Of a stretch of DNA of 64,000 bases, positions 44,155-55,076 are shown piece by piece. Source of the DNA: Siderastrea siderea. Lineage: Eukaryota > Cnidaria > Anthozoa > Scleractinia > Rhizangiidae. The notes under the pieces were generated by a model. That model was not told the origin of the DNA, did no database searches, and worked only from the letters and a program-made list of their open reading frames with translations. The stretch lies in the NCBI GenBank assembly GCA_964030785.1, contig OZ034971.1:43168804-43232803 (forward strand), read 5' to 3'. The stretch's first letter is position 1. Each line of letters starts with the position of its first letter. Both the position numbers and the translations under genes were made by a program.

Positions 44155-47100
44155 ATGACATCTCGCTTGCAAGTTCTGCGGAGAATTTTGAGAGAGTTAA
44201 GGATTTTATCTCCGTTCAAGGTAACGCAATCCTTTGAAAACTAAGAAATTTATGTAATTATGTAAGTATGTAATTGAGAGAGTACTAGGCGAGAGTTTAT
44301 CGTGACTACATGTAAGTCTTACCTATCATCTACACGTGGAAATCTTGGTTCTTAGCTGTGTTTACTGGACCACCTCAATCTAGAAAACCATACCTGGGAT
44401 ACGTTTAGGGCACTAGTAGAGACACAGCCATAAATCATAAATCAAATCAGTGTACAGTATGAATATTATAATGAACCTTCAGTTGGTTGAGGGGGCAGGG
44501 TGGGGAAGGGGGGGGGGGGGGACTAAACAACAAAATACACGGCCATTTATTGACGTCCCTACTGTGATCATGCCCTATTCACAGAGGTGTTCTGACGTAT
44601 GCAAATGACGTGGACTGAAGTGGCCCTGTATCCCAGTGGGAAAGCTCCGGATTTCAAGTGATGGGGGTGATAGAATGGGGGCAAAGATCAAAACCCCAAA
44701 AAATCCCTGGACCAAATATTAACCTAGAAAAAATCCCATGCCGAATTTCCGAGCCTTAAAAATTTCCAGAAAGGATTAACCCACAAGTCACAAGCGAATG
44801 ATATCAAGAATTCACTACAACAAATTTAAAGGGAATTCCAGTGACGATAAACACAATGGATGAGAAATCAGTTGAATGAATTGAAGCCTTGTTAGATACA
44901 CCCTGGGACACTTTGCGGACTATTGTATAACCGGTTTTATGAAACAGATGCGTTGTAATGCAACACCATTGTTAAATATAATTAAAACAACCACAAAACA
45001 AGTTTGGTTGTCAGTACTTAATATTTGCAGAACTACGCGACCAGGATATGCCAGGACTACCACGAATCTTCAGATTGTTTTGAATACCCCAAAAAATCCC
45101 TACTTAAGGTTACTCCGGACCTTCGCGAGTGTCCTCTGGGAAAAAATTCATATGCGTGCCATTTGAAAGGAAAACATAGCAAACTATATATCGTTGGGAA
45201 GGTTAATAAATGTAGATTTCAGGAAAAAATATGAATTGCCGGTTTCTTCAATTCCGCAAAAGAAAATCGCAAACAACCGTGAAAATGACCATGTGTCATT
45301 CAATTGCATTGGCAAAATAACTGCATAGTGTTAATCACGAAGGATCAATAATGTGAGCATTTTTCGATATTCTGACTGGTTATTTTTAATTAATCTGTCA
45401 AGTTTGAGCAGCAAAGAATACGCAATGTGCATTGCATTCAAGATCACCACAGGTGAAATATTATAAATTTCAAAAATCCCCGACACACTTTGGTTTCACA
45501 ACATCTAAGGAATCTTCAGGCAAAATTTCACAGAAATCCACCGAATTTTGACACCCTATTAATTCATTTATCTGATTGAATGACGTATGGTCATTTTCAC
45601 AGTCATTATTACAATTTTCTTCTGCGGAATTTAAAAAACTGGCAATTCATATTTTTTTCCAAAATCTACATTTATTAACCTTTCCAACGATGGTTTGCCA
45701 TCTTTTCCTTTAAAATGGCGCGGATACGAATGTTTTCCCGGAGGACAAGGGAGGACACCCGCGAAGGTCCAGAGTAACAAAACCAGCCCAAAACAATACT
45801 TGTCCAATAATTGTCCTACCCAAAATAAATCCCAGAATTGAAAATTTCAAAGCCAAAAAAATCCTTTGATCATCCCGTCACATGAAATCCAGAGTACCCC
45901 CCCCCCCCATTCCTGGGCCTGTATTCTGTAATTTCTTGGGGTTGGTGGGTGGCCGGGAGAAGGAACTCCCATATAAAAGTGATGGGGAGATCGTCAGAAA
46001 TTTTGAAAAGGACCCTTGAAAGCTACCAGACCCTTATTCTGTGGGCGTGGCTTAAATTTCTCTTTGCTCCTAAGGTAGCAATTCTAAAACAACACGTCAA
46101 CTGATATTTGACAAAATTTGTTCTGTCATAATTATGTCATATTGTTTCTGACTCAACACCCTCAAAGAGTCTCAAAGGGATTGAGGTAACTCTAATGGTG
46201 GTATATTCAAATCAAAAAACTCTAAGCGGTACCAGATCGATAACCTATTTTAATCCCTGAAAAGTACAATAAGTACCCTGTCACTTTTCTATGTCCCCCC
46301 CCCTCCCACCCCAGGGAAGTGGTGGTTGCTGTTGTGAGTTGGGTGATGTAAACTATACAGGTGCCATGTGTAGCTTCAAAGGGCACAACTCTCTGGAACA
46401 GCCTGCCCTGTAACATTAGGGAGACAAACTTGCTGCATCAATTTAAGTGATTACTTAATGTTCATTTTCAAATTTGAGACAAGGCATTCATGGAAAACAG
46501 GTTTAGTTAGCATTGTAATGTGTTAAGATCAGTCTTTTTAGCATGTATACGATATTTTATGCTTTGTTATTATTTACTGAATGTATTCCTGATGAATTTT
46601 ACCATGTTTAAGTAAAATTGAATAATAATAATAATAATAATAATAATACATGTAGTAATAATAATAATAATAATAATATAGTTTTTGGCCAAGATAGTTC
46701 CTGTTTCCCAATTCCAAACGGTTAGATTATAATAGTTTCTCAGCCTCCTACCTACACTGTCTAGAGAACATATTCTACTTCCTGTTTTGCATTCCACCCA
46801 TAAAATATTATGTTCACGGAAAAGTAAAAAGTCATTTCTCTACATTCACAACATTCTGCTTGGTGGCTACAATATCAGAGATCAACTGCAGCTTATATTC
46901 ATATTTTATTTATTATGTGCAGTATGTGCTTTGTGTGTGATCTGTTATTGTGGTTGTTGAAATAATTATACTGTTTATATCACTGGTTTCTCAGGAACCA
47001 GTCACATCAACATTGGAAGGCCAGTATCTAATGTCAGAGTACCGTCAGTTTTTCCAGGCTGGAGAAAAAATAGCAAACATGCTTTACTGTGAAAGCCTCT

Positions 47101-47345
47101 ACTATCTGTGCTTGCTCAACAGTCAGAGAATAACACGGGTGAGTTGCATGAGAGTTAAAACTCTTGCCATTTCTTCTGCTTTCTTTAGTTTTCTCGTGTC
47201 ATTGAGGACAAAGAAATACCATTTTTAGGCAATTCATTTGAAATACAAAGGAGCAGGGGAGAGATCAGTGGAGGAAACAGCTGGCTTGGTGGGATTTAAA
47301 CTACCTAAAGAGTACCAAGAACCTCAAAATGACAAAGAACAATGA
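44155..47345 (+). CDS. FMC1: FMC1, mitochondrial ATP synthase assembly factor, 3 exons
   Basis: Exons 44155-44220, 46995-47138 and 47229-47345; each junction is GT-AG (CAAG|GTAACG, CTCAG|GAACC, CACGG|GTGAGT, TTTAG|GCAAT), all in phase 0, giving 108 residues (human FMC1 is 113). The start MTSRLQVLRRILRELRILSP matches the family's short N-terminal helix (LxRELR), ESLYYLCLL matches the middle, and KGAGERSVEETAGLVGFKLP is the conserved ending. The known family member acts in the mitochondrion in assembly or stability of ATP synthase F1. It is divergent from IGBP1. Intron 1 (2.8 kb) carries nested foldback elements and a LINE tail. Confidence 0.93.
44638..45925. mobile_element. Interspersed element (host of a nested foldback), in FMC1 intron 1
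   Basis: The ends pair inversely: GGATTTCAAGTGATGGGGG near 44652 with a CCCCC...CATGAAATCC region near 45880-45905, and AAAAAATCCC-type segments on both sides. Part of it (about 44930-45105) aligns with 60000-60160: GTAATGCAA, AATTGTTAAATAT and CAAAATACCC-like blocks in the same order. It is split by the foldback at 45109-45778. Confidence 0.6.
45109..45778. mobile_element. Foldback element, about 670 bp, arms about 210 bp
   Basis: GTTACTCCGGACCTTCGCG and GTGTCCTC at the left face GAGGACACCCGCGAAGGTCC and AGAGTAAC at the right. The pairing continues through TAATAAATGTAGATTT, ATATGAATTGCC and GTGAAAATGACCAT. The middle 250 bases are unpaired AT-rich DNA with no frame. Confidence 0.85.
46370..46680 (+). 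mobile_element. LINE 3' remnant with (AAT)n tail
   Basis: A plus-strand reading TLWNSLPCNIRETNLLHQFK, followed by a stop, resembles the very end of reverse transcriptases of CR1/L2-type LINEs (LWNSLP..IR motif). About 180 bases later an AT-rich end runs into two (AAT)n blocks (46621-46679), a usual tail for these elements. Confidence 0.6.
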
Positions 47346-47849
47346 CATCATGAGTACTGTACCATGTGGGACAAGTTTGTTTGTTTTACCATGTCATGAC
47401 AGCTCACAACACCAAAGGTTACTGCTCTAAGTTTGATAATCAAGCAACTCTAAAGAGATACACTGTTGATTGTGGAGTCTGAACTGACAAAAGAAATATT
47501 TAGGGGATGGAAACTCACTTATGTGGAGCATTATAACAGAGAGCAAGAACGTGAATTAAACTGGTCTGGTTTGACATGAAAGGCACTGAAAATAATATGA
47601 AAGAGCAACCTTCTGCTTTTAATCAAACAGTTTACTGTAAGCACTGGAAGAGGTGTGGCATGCTAATTTTGGAGGCTTAAATTTTGGAAAACAGATCAAA
47701 TGAAAACTCAGTCAACAGAAAGCTCAGTAACATAACTTTGCTTACATGCCCACTAATTGCTCAAGCTGAGACAGCAAGTCTTGTGTGTAATTTCAGCCAG
47801 GTCTGAGTTATATTTACAGATGTAGTGCCGTATCTACCAACTTGGCATT
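47346..47849. other. Gene-free spacer downstream of FMC1
   Basis: Nothing recognised beyond the likely FMC1 3' UTR; no AATAAA close to the stop was noted. Confidence 0.3.
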
Positions 47850-48043
47850 GTGTGGTTCAAGAAAATATCCATACCAACCCCATGGATGGTCACTGGAAAT
47901 TCCGGGGGGGGGGGCTCTCAAAAGGCAAAATTTTTAGAGGAAAGTGTGAAGTAAAGCTGGAATTTCCAGAGGGGTGGGAGGTTCTGAACCAAAACAACAA
48001 TTCTTGGGGGAGGTATGGATTTTTTTTGGAACAGCACATTGGT
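47850..48043. repeat. MITE-like element, about 190 bp
   Basis: Ends GTGTGGTTCAAGAAAATATC and CATACC are mirrored by GGTATGG and TTTTTTGGAACAGCACA. The interior has GAAATTCCGG...GGAATTTCCAG. A relative occupies 58833-58975. Confidence 0.7.
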
Positions 48044-51000
48044 GTCTACAAACCAATGGTGTTTTGTGACTGTTTTTTCTCAACGGAAGGTAATGTTCCA
48101 TGATCAGCATCCATCACAAGATGATAGTTGTCCGTCACAGAGAAATTAATTTTACAGACCATTTCGGGATGGTTTTGCAGATTCCTAATTTGGAATGAAA
48201 GTTTGGGGCAAGTAGACACAAATTGTTAGCCAATTTGTATGCTTGCAACATTTTCCGTCAGACTTTGGAACACAAGATGGGTAGGTCGTTGATTCAAAGT
48301 GGGTCTCTGCATCATGTCCTGTTCCATTCTAAATAAACAAAAAATGGATATTGATAAGAAAGGGCTGGGGGTAACCCTGGAATAGACTAACATCCCATCA
48401 AGAGGGAGCAGTATAATCCCACTTGCTTCATGCTACAGAAACCAGATTTTTACACCCCAGCCAAGTAGCCAGGCATTCTCTTCTTGCTTTACTTGGTGCA
48501 AAGTTTCGTGAAGTCACCAAATGGCATTCTACGAGAACGTGTTCTCCAGGCAACTCATTCGGAGATGTCATGGCATTTCGTTCCAGGTCAAGTGAGCATG
48601 AAGAGAGAGCCGCAGTGGGTACTAGGCTGTTACACCCCTACTTGTTATTAGTGAAGACAAGAATTTGACAACGAAAGTGAGCTGAGATACAGGTAACTGG
48701 CTTTATTTTGGACAAAGAAAAGTTTAATTAACCATGACTGTCACAACAGCAAGGAACATGCACACATAATTTGTCATTTTCAAAACTTACAAATATTCTT
48801 GTTTTTATTAAGCCTGCACCTGACAGGCTGAAAGGCAAAAAGAACCAAGCTTTTGCAAAATCAATAATTCTTTCATTAAAATGAAGACACATCAGAAGCA
48901 TAAGAATTTACTTTAAAAGACTAAGAACAGGCTAAACATTGACATGAAATGAATATAATTATGTATTGATTTAACTAGGTGACAACAATATTTACAACTA
49001 TTAATTTTATTGATAACCCTTTCACTCCCAGAGTCAGTTATGAAGATGTTAAGGTGATTCTAAATTCTGAGTCTGTGGATGAAATCCTATCATATGTATG
49101 ACCATTTAAATGAAACCTCTTCAGCAGTACTGTCACATTGAAATATTTTACAAAATGAAATTTGGGATTTGTCTTGAATTTTGACATAAGGCAGTCTTGG
49201 AAGTGAAAGGGTTCACAAGGTGTAACCCCCTCTCCCCGTGGGGAAAGAGTAATCCTTACAAACTGTCAGGAATGTACCACTCCACCCTTCTGGGTATACG
49301 TTTTGGCCGTTTTTCTTGCAGAAATACGGTACTAGACAGTGTGTTTTTACATAATGAGTGAAATTGTTTCATTGACTGACTTTGTTTCCCATATCCTGTA
49401 AAACTACTCTATTAATGAACTTCTAATAAAATCTTCTCATCCTATTATTTCCTGAATGTAACAATTTACGTTGGTTTGGTACCCCTGGAGCCTAAATCAC
49501 AAGTAAAAAAAATACATCAACATAAGTTACCAGCACTCATCTGAATAATTCAATTCCAACACTGTTAAAGCCACTGCAGAAAAATTTTCCTATTGGCATG
49601 AATGTTGGCATTATTTCTGTACAATTATGGAGAATAATTATTTAATTAATAATTATTACATTAGGATCACATTTCGGTTAAAAATGATTATTTTAATTAA
49701 AATCACACTTTTTGTTTGCCTGATGATTCAGCAAACTATAAGCTCATTTGCAGTTCTTATGCATTGCACAAGTAAAGAGTAAGCCAAAATAACCTAACAT
49801 ATAATTTTTAAAATGTTTTAGTGTTGGGTCAAACGTTTGACAAGAGTGTTAAGTCATCTTCAGAGCCACTTTATTGACCACAATATGGGTAAAATTTAAC
49901 TTGGGATTATGATAATAACTTGTAAATGTCAAGTCACATTTGCACCTGTTTAAGCATAAAAAATGTCACCTTCACATCGTCAAATAAACAGTTTTCTGAA
50001 CCAGCATGTAACTTGACAATTTTTGTCCACAAGAAATAATATTTGCATGTACAGGGTAAACGGCAAAATTTAGTTTTAATTGGACATGCATTTCTTCTCC
50101 TCAGAGCTACATGGCTTTTTTAAATGTTGTCAGATCGTAGGATCTGGGTACGAGGATAAAAGACGTACTGCAACGAGAAACTTGATTTTGGCAAGTTCAA
50201 CTTTGTTGATCGCATAGTCAGAATAATGGCGATCACTTGATAAGATTTCAGTGGTCTTTCAAGTTCAAATCTCCAATGGCCATTTTACCACTCTACGGAT
50301 TGTGCATGATAGCAAGTCTGTTACCATTTAAGGACAAGGTGATTGACACCCCATTAATTTACTCTAAAGATGACTGTGATTGACACACCATTAATTTACT
50401 CTGAAGATGACTCCGACTCAGAATGTTGACCAGTTTGTCACTAAGCAACAGTCTCTTTGAGAACTACTCTCACCAATCACACTAGACATAGTTATACATC
50501 CAACTTTTTAAACTAACACGACACACAGTATGAAGTTGAGATTCAAAATTGAGGTCAAATTAATCTGATAGGTGGTAACACACTTTAGCTAATACATAAT
50601 TTGAGCATGCCACTTCTAAATGCAGCTAAAACTGTTCATTATTGAACAGTGCAGTTGATTAACTTCGTTATGTTAAACCAACAATGAAAGGAACAATAAA
50701 TTATAGACTGCACTGTATAACAATACGCAACCACACTACACAGCTGCAGGCGGCCTTGCACATCCAACAAGAAGTTTCGCAAATGGTGAAATACTGGTAT
50801 TTCCCTATGTGTGTATTTCCCTGGTTCCCTATGTGGGCAAACAACTTCTTTATTATTCCACCCAATCTTGGTACATGTGATTTCACAACCAACCAACCAA
50901 CCAACAAACTTAGCAGGTTTCCTTCAAATTTTTGTTGGATAGTTGAGCTCAATAAAGTACTACTGTCGAATCTCTACTATCCTGACATTGCTAATCCAGA

Positions 51001-51169
51001 CTTAATGGAGACACTTAAGGTGCTTTTTACTTTTGAGTCTGTGGATCAATTCCTGTGGTTTGACTTGAATATTGATTTTAGACACTCTTGGAAGTAAAAG
51101 GATTAACTGGACTTAATTATCCGGACTATTTTTGGATAACCAAGGTTTGACTGCACATAAATGATGTCT
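48044..51169. other. Gene-free stretch with old repeats
   Basis: No gene recognised. A repeat with CCCTTTCACTCCCAGAGTCA and GACATAAGGCAGTCTTGGAA lies at about 49015-49213 and has a partial copy at about 51015-51105. A nearly exact duplicated phrase GATTGACAC(A/C)CCATTAATTT occurs at 50341 and 50380. A longer plus-strand reading at 50684-51097 spans this repeat DNA and shows no family features. Confidence 0.4.
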
Positions 51170-51638
51170 CTTTCCACTCAGGGATAGTTGAGCAAGAAGA
51201 ACATGCAAACACACATGCAACAGTTAGCTGCAGCATGGAAATGTAGACTACGAGCAGTCTCTCTTTCCGCTCAGGGATAGTCTAGCAAAATAAACAAGAG
51301 AGCGAGTGTGAATTTGCCTGCTGCTTTGTTACATGACGCACGCAAGAATCACCTGCTGTATTGATACGTGAGTGTAGCGAGCCACACGTGTCACATAACA
51401 ATGTGGCAGGCGATTTTTGTGTGTGCTTGCTTGTTCATTTTGCTCGACTATCCCTAGCAGAAAGAGACTGCTCATAGTCTATAGAAACGTGGCATGATTG
51501 GTGAGCTGAAAGGTGAAATAATTATCTTGTCGCTCACCATGCCACATTTCTAAGTGGCAACTGACTAATGTTTGCACTTGCACGTTCTTCTCACTCAACA
51601 ACCCCTGAGTGTAAGGAGGGACTGTTTGTAGTCTACAT
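51170..51638. repeat. Nested inverted-repeat elements
   Basis: Inner pair: TAGACTACGAGCAGTCTCTC...GATAGTCTAGCAAAAT (from 51243) faces ATTTTGCTCGACTATCCCTA...GAGACTGCTCATAGTCTATA (to about 51482). Outer pair: CACTCAGGGATAGTTGAGC...GAACATGCAAAC (from about 51176) faces TGCACTTGCACGTTCTTCTC...AACCCCTGAGTG (to about 51612). The GAGCAGTCTCT end is a recurring terminal string of this repeat family. It abuts the stop codon of the POU gene, so it is in its 3' UTR or just beyond. Confidence 0.75.
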
Positions 51639-53257
51639 TCAACCTTGAGATTCAGTTAGAGGTACAGTAGACACTGTCTCATATGGAGCTACACCATTTG
51701 GTCCATTCCTGACCAAGGGGAACTGTGCCTTGGTTGAGGCATATGGCACTGCTGTTGCAGATCCCTTCTCAATGAGTTGAGGATTTTCTTGCAGCGTGTT
51801 AACAGCTTCCGGGACTGTGTGAACAATACTGTCATCATGTACTTGAGCATAGCTCACAGCTGCAGCAGATGCAGTTGAATGTGAACTTTTGACAGGACTT
51901 CCATCAGATGATAAACACACAAGGGCTTTTACCCGATCTTCTGTAAAGGAGAATTGTCCCACCGGCATGTTGGTGAAATCTAACTTAGCTGCTGGTTCTT
52001 TTTCGTCTGTGTTTTGATCCTCTTTTTTCTTGGCATCAAGCTCTGCCTTGAGCGAGTGAACACCACGACCTTTCCCAGTTGCCATTCGCTTCATCATCTG
52101 TTTTCGGTTACAGAACCAAACTCTCACTGTCACAGGCTCCAATCCTAACTTAGAGGAAATTTCAACAATTTCAGCACTGGTGGGCTTGGGGTTCTGTTCA
52201 AAAGCTTGAATTAAAAACTGCAGAGTTTCACTTGAGAAGGAAGTTCTTCTTTTACGTTTTTTGCACATCCGTAACCCTTTGGCACACTCCTGTTCCTTTT
52301 GTTCAATCCACGCCTGCAAAACTGGTTTCATTTTTTCAGCTGCCTTCAGACCAAGATTTTTGGATTCAAATCGAGAGATGAATGACTGGCTGTATGATGA
52401 ATGCCCATTGGTGTGTGACAATTCATTACCAACATCTTCTTGAGTGTATCCCAGAGCAATCCGCCTTGCCCTGAAGGACTCAATGAAGGCTTTCATGTCT
52501 GATGTTAAACAAGAATCTGATAAGGTACCGAAGATCTGCGCTGATGAATTTGACAAATCTGACACTTCTGAGACAGTGTCTTGGGTAATTTCTTGCGTCG
52601 GGGACCCCTCCTCGTGATCAGTTTTTGATGACTGAATGTGTTGAACTACTGTAGGAAGGAGGCCAAGAGAACCTGTTGGGATGGTGTAAGAGGTGAACCC
52701 TGAAATCACACCATCTCCACCCTGAGAGACAGGAAGAGCTTGTATCTGGGTTGTGATAAACTGTCCCATCTATGGGTGCAACAAGAATTAAACTTTGTTA
52801 TTATACCAAAAAGAATCGCACGAAAAGCCTTATTCATAGACTATAATCAGCAGTAACTAATTCTACATCAAGTAGATTAAATTTGATTTTAAATTGACCG
52901 TTTAGTTTGCTCAAGTTGCAGTCACGAATACATGTCCAGTAAGGTTTCTGGTACTGACAAATAGTAAGTTGACAAAAGTTTTTTTTTTATGTTTTGACCA
53001 AACAACTTTGGCTTTGCCAATGGAAATACGAGTGAAAGGCAAAAAGCTCAACAAAGGTTTGAAAACAGTGTTACAAAAGACTGCAAAGTTATGACAGAAA
53101 AGATATTGCAACAACCAATCAAGTACAAAGTTGTCTAGTCAAAATGACCCCTCCTGTTTTTATAGTTCTCATTTGTTTACACTTACTTGAACAGTAGGTG
53201 GTATCTGGCTGCCATTTTGACCAAGTTGATCAGACACGATAACTGACCTTGTGTTAC
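51639..53257 (-). CDS. POU-homeodomain transcription factor (class unresolved), two 3' exons seen
   Basis: Exon 53187-53257 (GNTRSVIVSDQ..PPTVQ; acceptor ATACAG, donor CAA|GTAAGT) joins in frame to 51639-52769, whose own ATG follows an acceptor-like CCATAG. In the large exon (376 residues) the POU-specific domain spans about 88-160 (RARRIALGYTQEDVGNELS, YSQSFISRFESKNLGLKAAE, LQAWIEQ). After a short linker the homeodomain spans about 171-230, beginning KKRKRRTSFSSETLQ and ending VTVRVWFCNRKQMMKR; the WFC.N signature and Cys at homeodomain position 50 are diagnostic. The tail of about 145 residues is Ser/Ala/Val-rich. It is a nuclear DNA-binding protein. YSQS and KPVL..W somewhat favour class VI, but the linker is short and the sequence divergent. 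Earlier exons were not found. Confidence 0.88.
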
Positions 53258-55076
53258 CTGTATCAGCAACAGATGGTCATTTATAATATTTATTATTTAT
53301 TTATTTATTTATTTATTTCACCACATACGAATTACATTAGAAGATAGAATAGAAGACAAATACACATCAATTCAAAATTATAGACTAAAAATAATAACAA
53401 TGAAGTGATTACATATATAATACATATTTACAAAGGAAATCAAAAGGGAAATTACAGTGCATTGATGTAGTATTTGCAATTATATAAGTATAAGTATAAT
53501 AGTGGCAAGGAGATCTCAAAGAAGCTTAAGAGCTTATAGTATGATTGAGATCTCCTCACAGCAAAAGTAATTCAGATGTTAAGAATGCACTTACAAATTT
53601 GAAATTTGGTGAGCCTTCAACAATAAATTTCTTCATCCTCTTCTTGGTCAAAACCCAGATTTTTCAAAGAAAGAGCACATGCTTTAAAATTCCTCTGGCA
53701 GATCCAGACTCATGTTTGAGGTGGGTCCTTAGGTGAAAAATGGGGGGACCGGAGGGGATGATATAGCCTCCGAAGCAGATGTCCTAAGGCCTCTTCACAC
53801 AATCCATTCTGGAGCATGTGATGAGCAAAAGAATGTCTGCATTATAGACTAGGAATTTTACAGGATAAGAAAAAAACTTTAGCCCTTCAGACCTAATAAA
53901 TTTTGATCAAAAGGGGAAGGGCAGGGGAAGGCCTCACTCTTAGATCTGCCAATAAATACAGACATCTGTTTATAAAATACCATTACACAGCAATATCATA
54001 GATGCTCAAGGTGAAGTGCAAAGCAATGTATCAATCGATGCACCAAGAGTCTGTACAGTCAAACCTCCATTATCCATAGTCAGTGGGACCACCGAAAATA
54101 TTATGGATATTCAAGTCTCTCAAATGTTCATAACTAACTGAGGATCACAGTGAATTGCGCAGTAATAAAAAAGTCCAGATAATTGAGCTTTGACCGTACC
54201 ATAACACAAATGACAGGTTAGTCCAAAAGGACTAATGTGTCAGCACTGCTAGTAATTTTTGAAGTAACTGAAAAAAAAAACCATTTCCATTAGCAGCAAT
54301 GCCCTACTTGTGTATCACAGTAGACTGATGCAGCTCAAAACTAGAATGGCTGGGGAAAAATCCTTGCCCCCATCCCCCTGCTGTTACACTGACAGCCCTA
54401 ACAGTGGTTTGACAACTGCATTGCTACAGGTATATGGAGATTGGATGCTTGGGGTGCATAGCCAGCCAGCCCCTAAAACGTTTTAAATTGCAATTAACTG
54501 CATGAATGCCAACTACATAATTAAGTTGACACAGACTGCAACCCATCACTTGATTAAGTAAAAAAACACATACATTCTGTTTTAGAAGTTTATTGTCAGG
54601 AGATAAAGGAGAAGGCTTCCCGCAAGGATTGGCTTAAGATATAGGTTGGATTTCATTGGTGGATCACAACGTTGCTTTTGGGGGTAGGGAGGCTTACTGC
54701 AAATACAGTGAAAAAAAGAACAAGTCAAGCTTGAAGCTGATACACGATACACCTGTCTAGTGCAACACACCTTGATGACGGCATGACACAACTTGACGGT
54801 AATTACCTTTTTAGGTTTGTAAGATAAAACAGACATTGACTTCACAGTGATAGCATAGAAGAGTTGTGGTAAGCAGGTTGTTATGTATGTTGGGCAAAAA
54901 AAAGTGCAATTGATCAGATTCACAGTGAAGTGCAACAATGTGAGTGACAACAACGACAGCAACAAAAAGGCCAACAAGTAAAGTCTGTGATATTATTTCA
55001 CTTTACTTTGCTTCTTCAAATTACAATAATTACAGTGCTTTAACCTGTGACAGTACGTAGAAAAACAATATGCAAG
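53258..55076. other. Spacer between POU gene and PPCS
   Basis: Upstream POU exons may lie here but none could be assigned. It holds an (ATTT)n microsatellite (53289-53319) and a mariner-type MITE (54054-54199). A minus-strand frame at 54582-54977 is hydrophobic, lacks family features and is not accepted as a gene. Confidence 0.4.
54054..54199. repeat. Mariner-type MITE, about 146 bp
   Basis: TACAGTCAAACCTCCATTATCC at the left is mirrored by ATAATTGAGCTTTGACCGTAC at the right. The end TACAGTCAAACCT is a common mariner-type terminus. A diverged relative occurs at about 50955-51152. Confidence 0.6.

Noticed and set aside
50684..51097. 137-codon plus-strand reading
   Set aside because: It crosses interspersed repeat DNA, has no recognisable domain, and no splice or codon evidence supports it.
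54582..54977. 131-codon hydrophobic minus-strand reading
   Set aside because: No motif, and no splice sites that would place it as a POU or PPCS exon.
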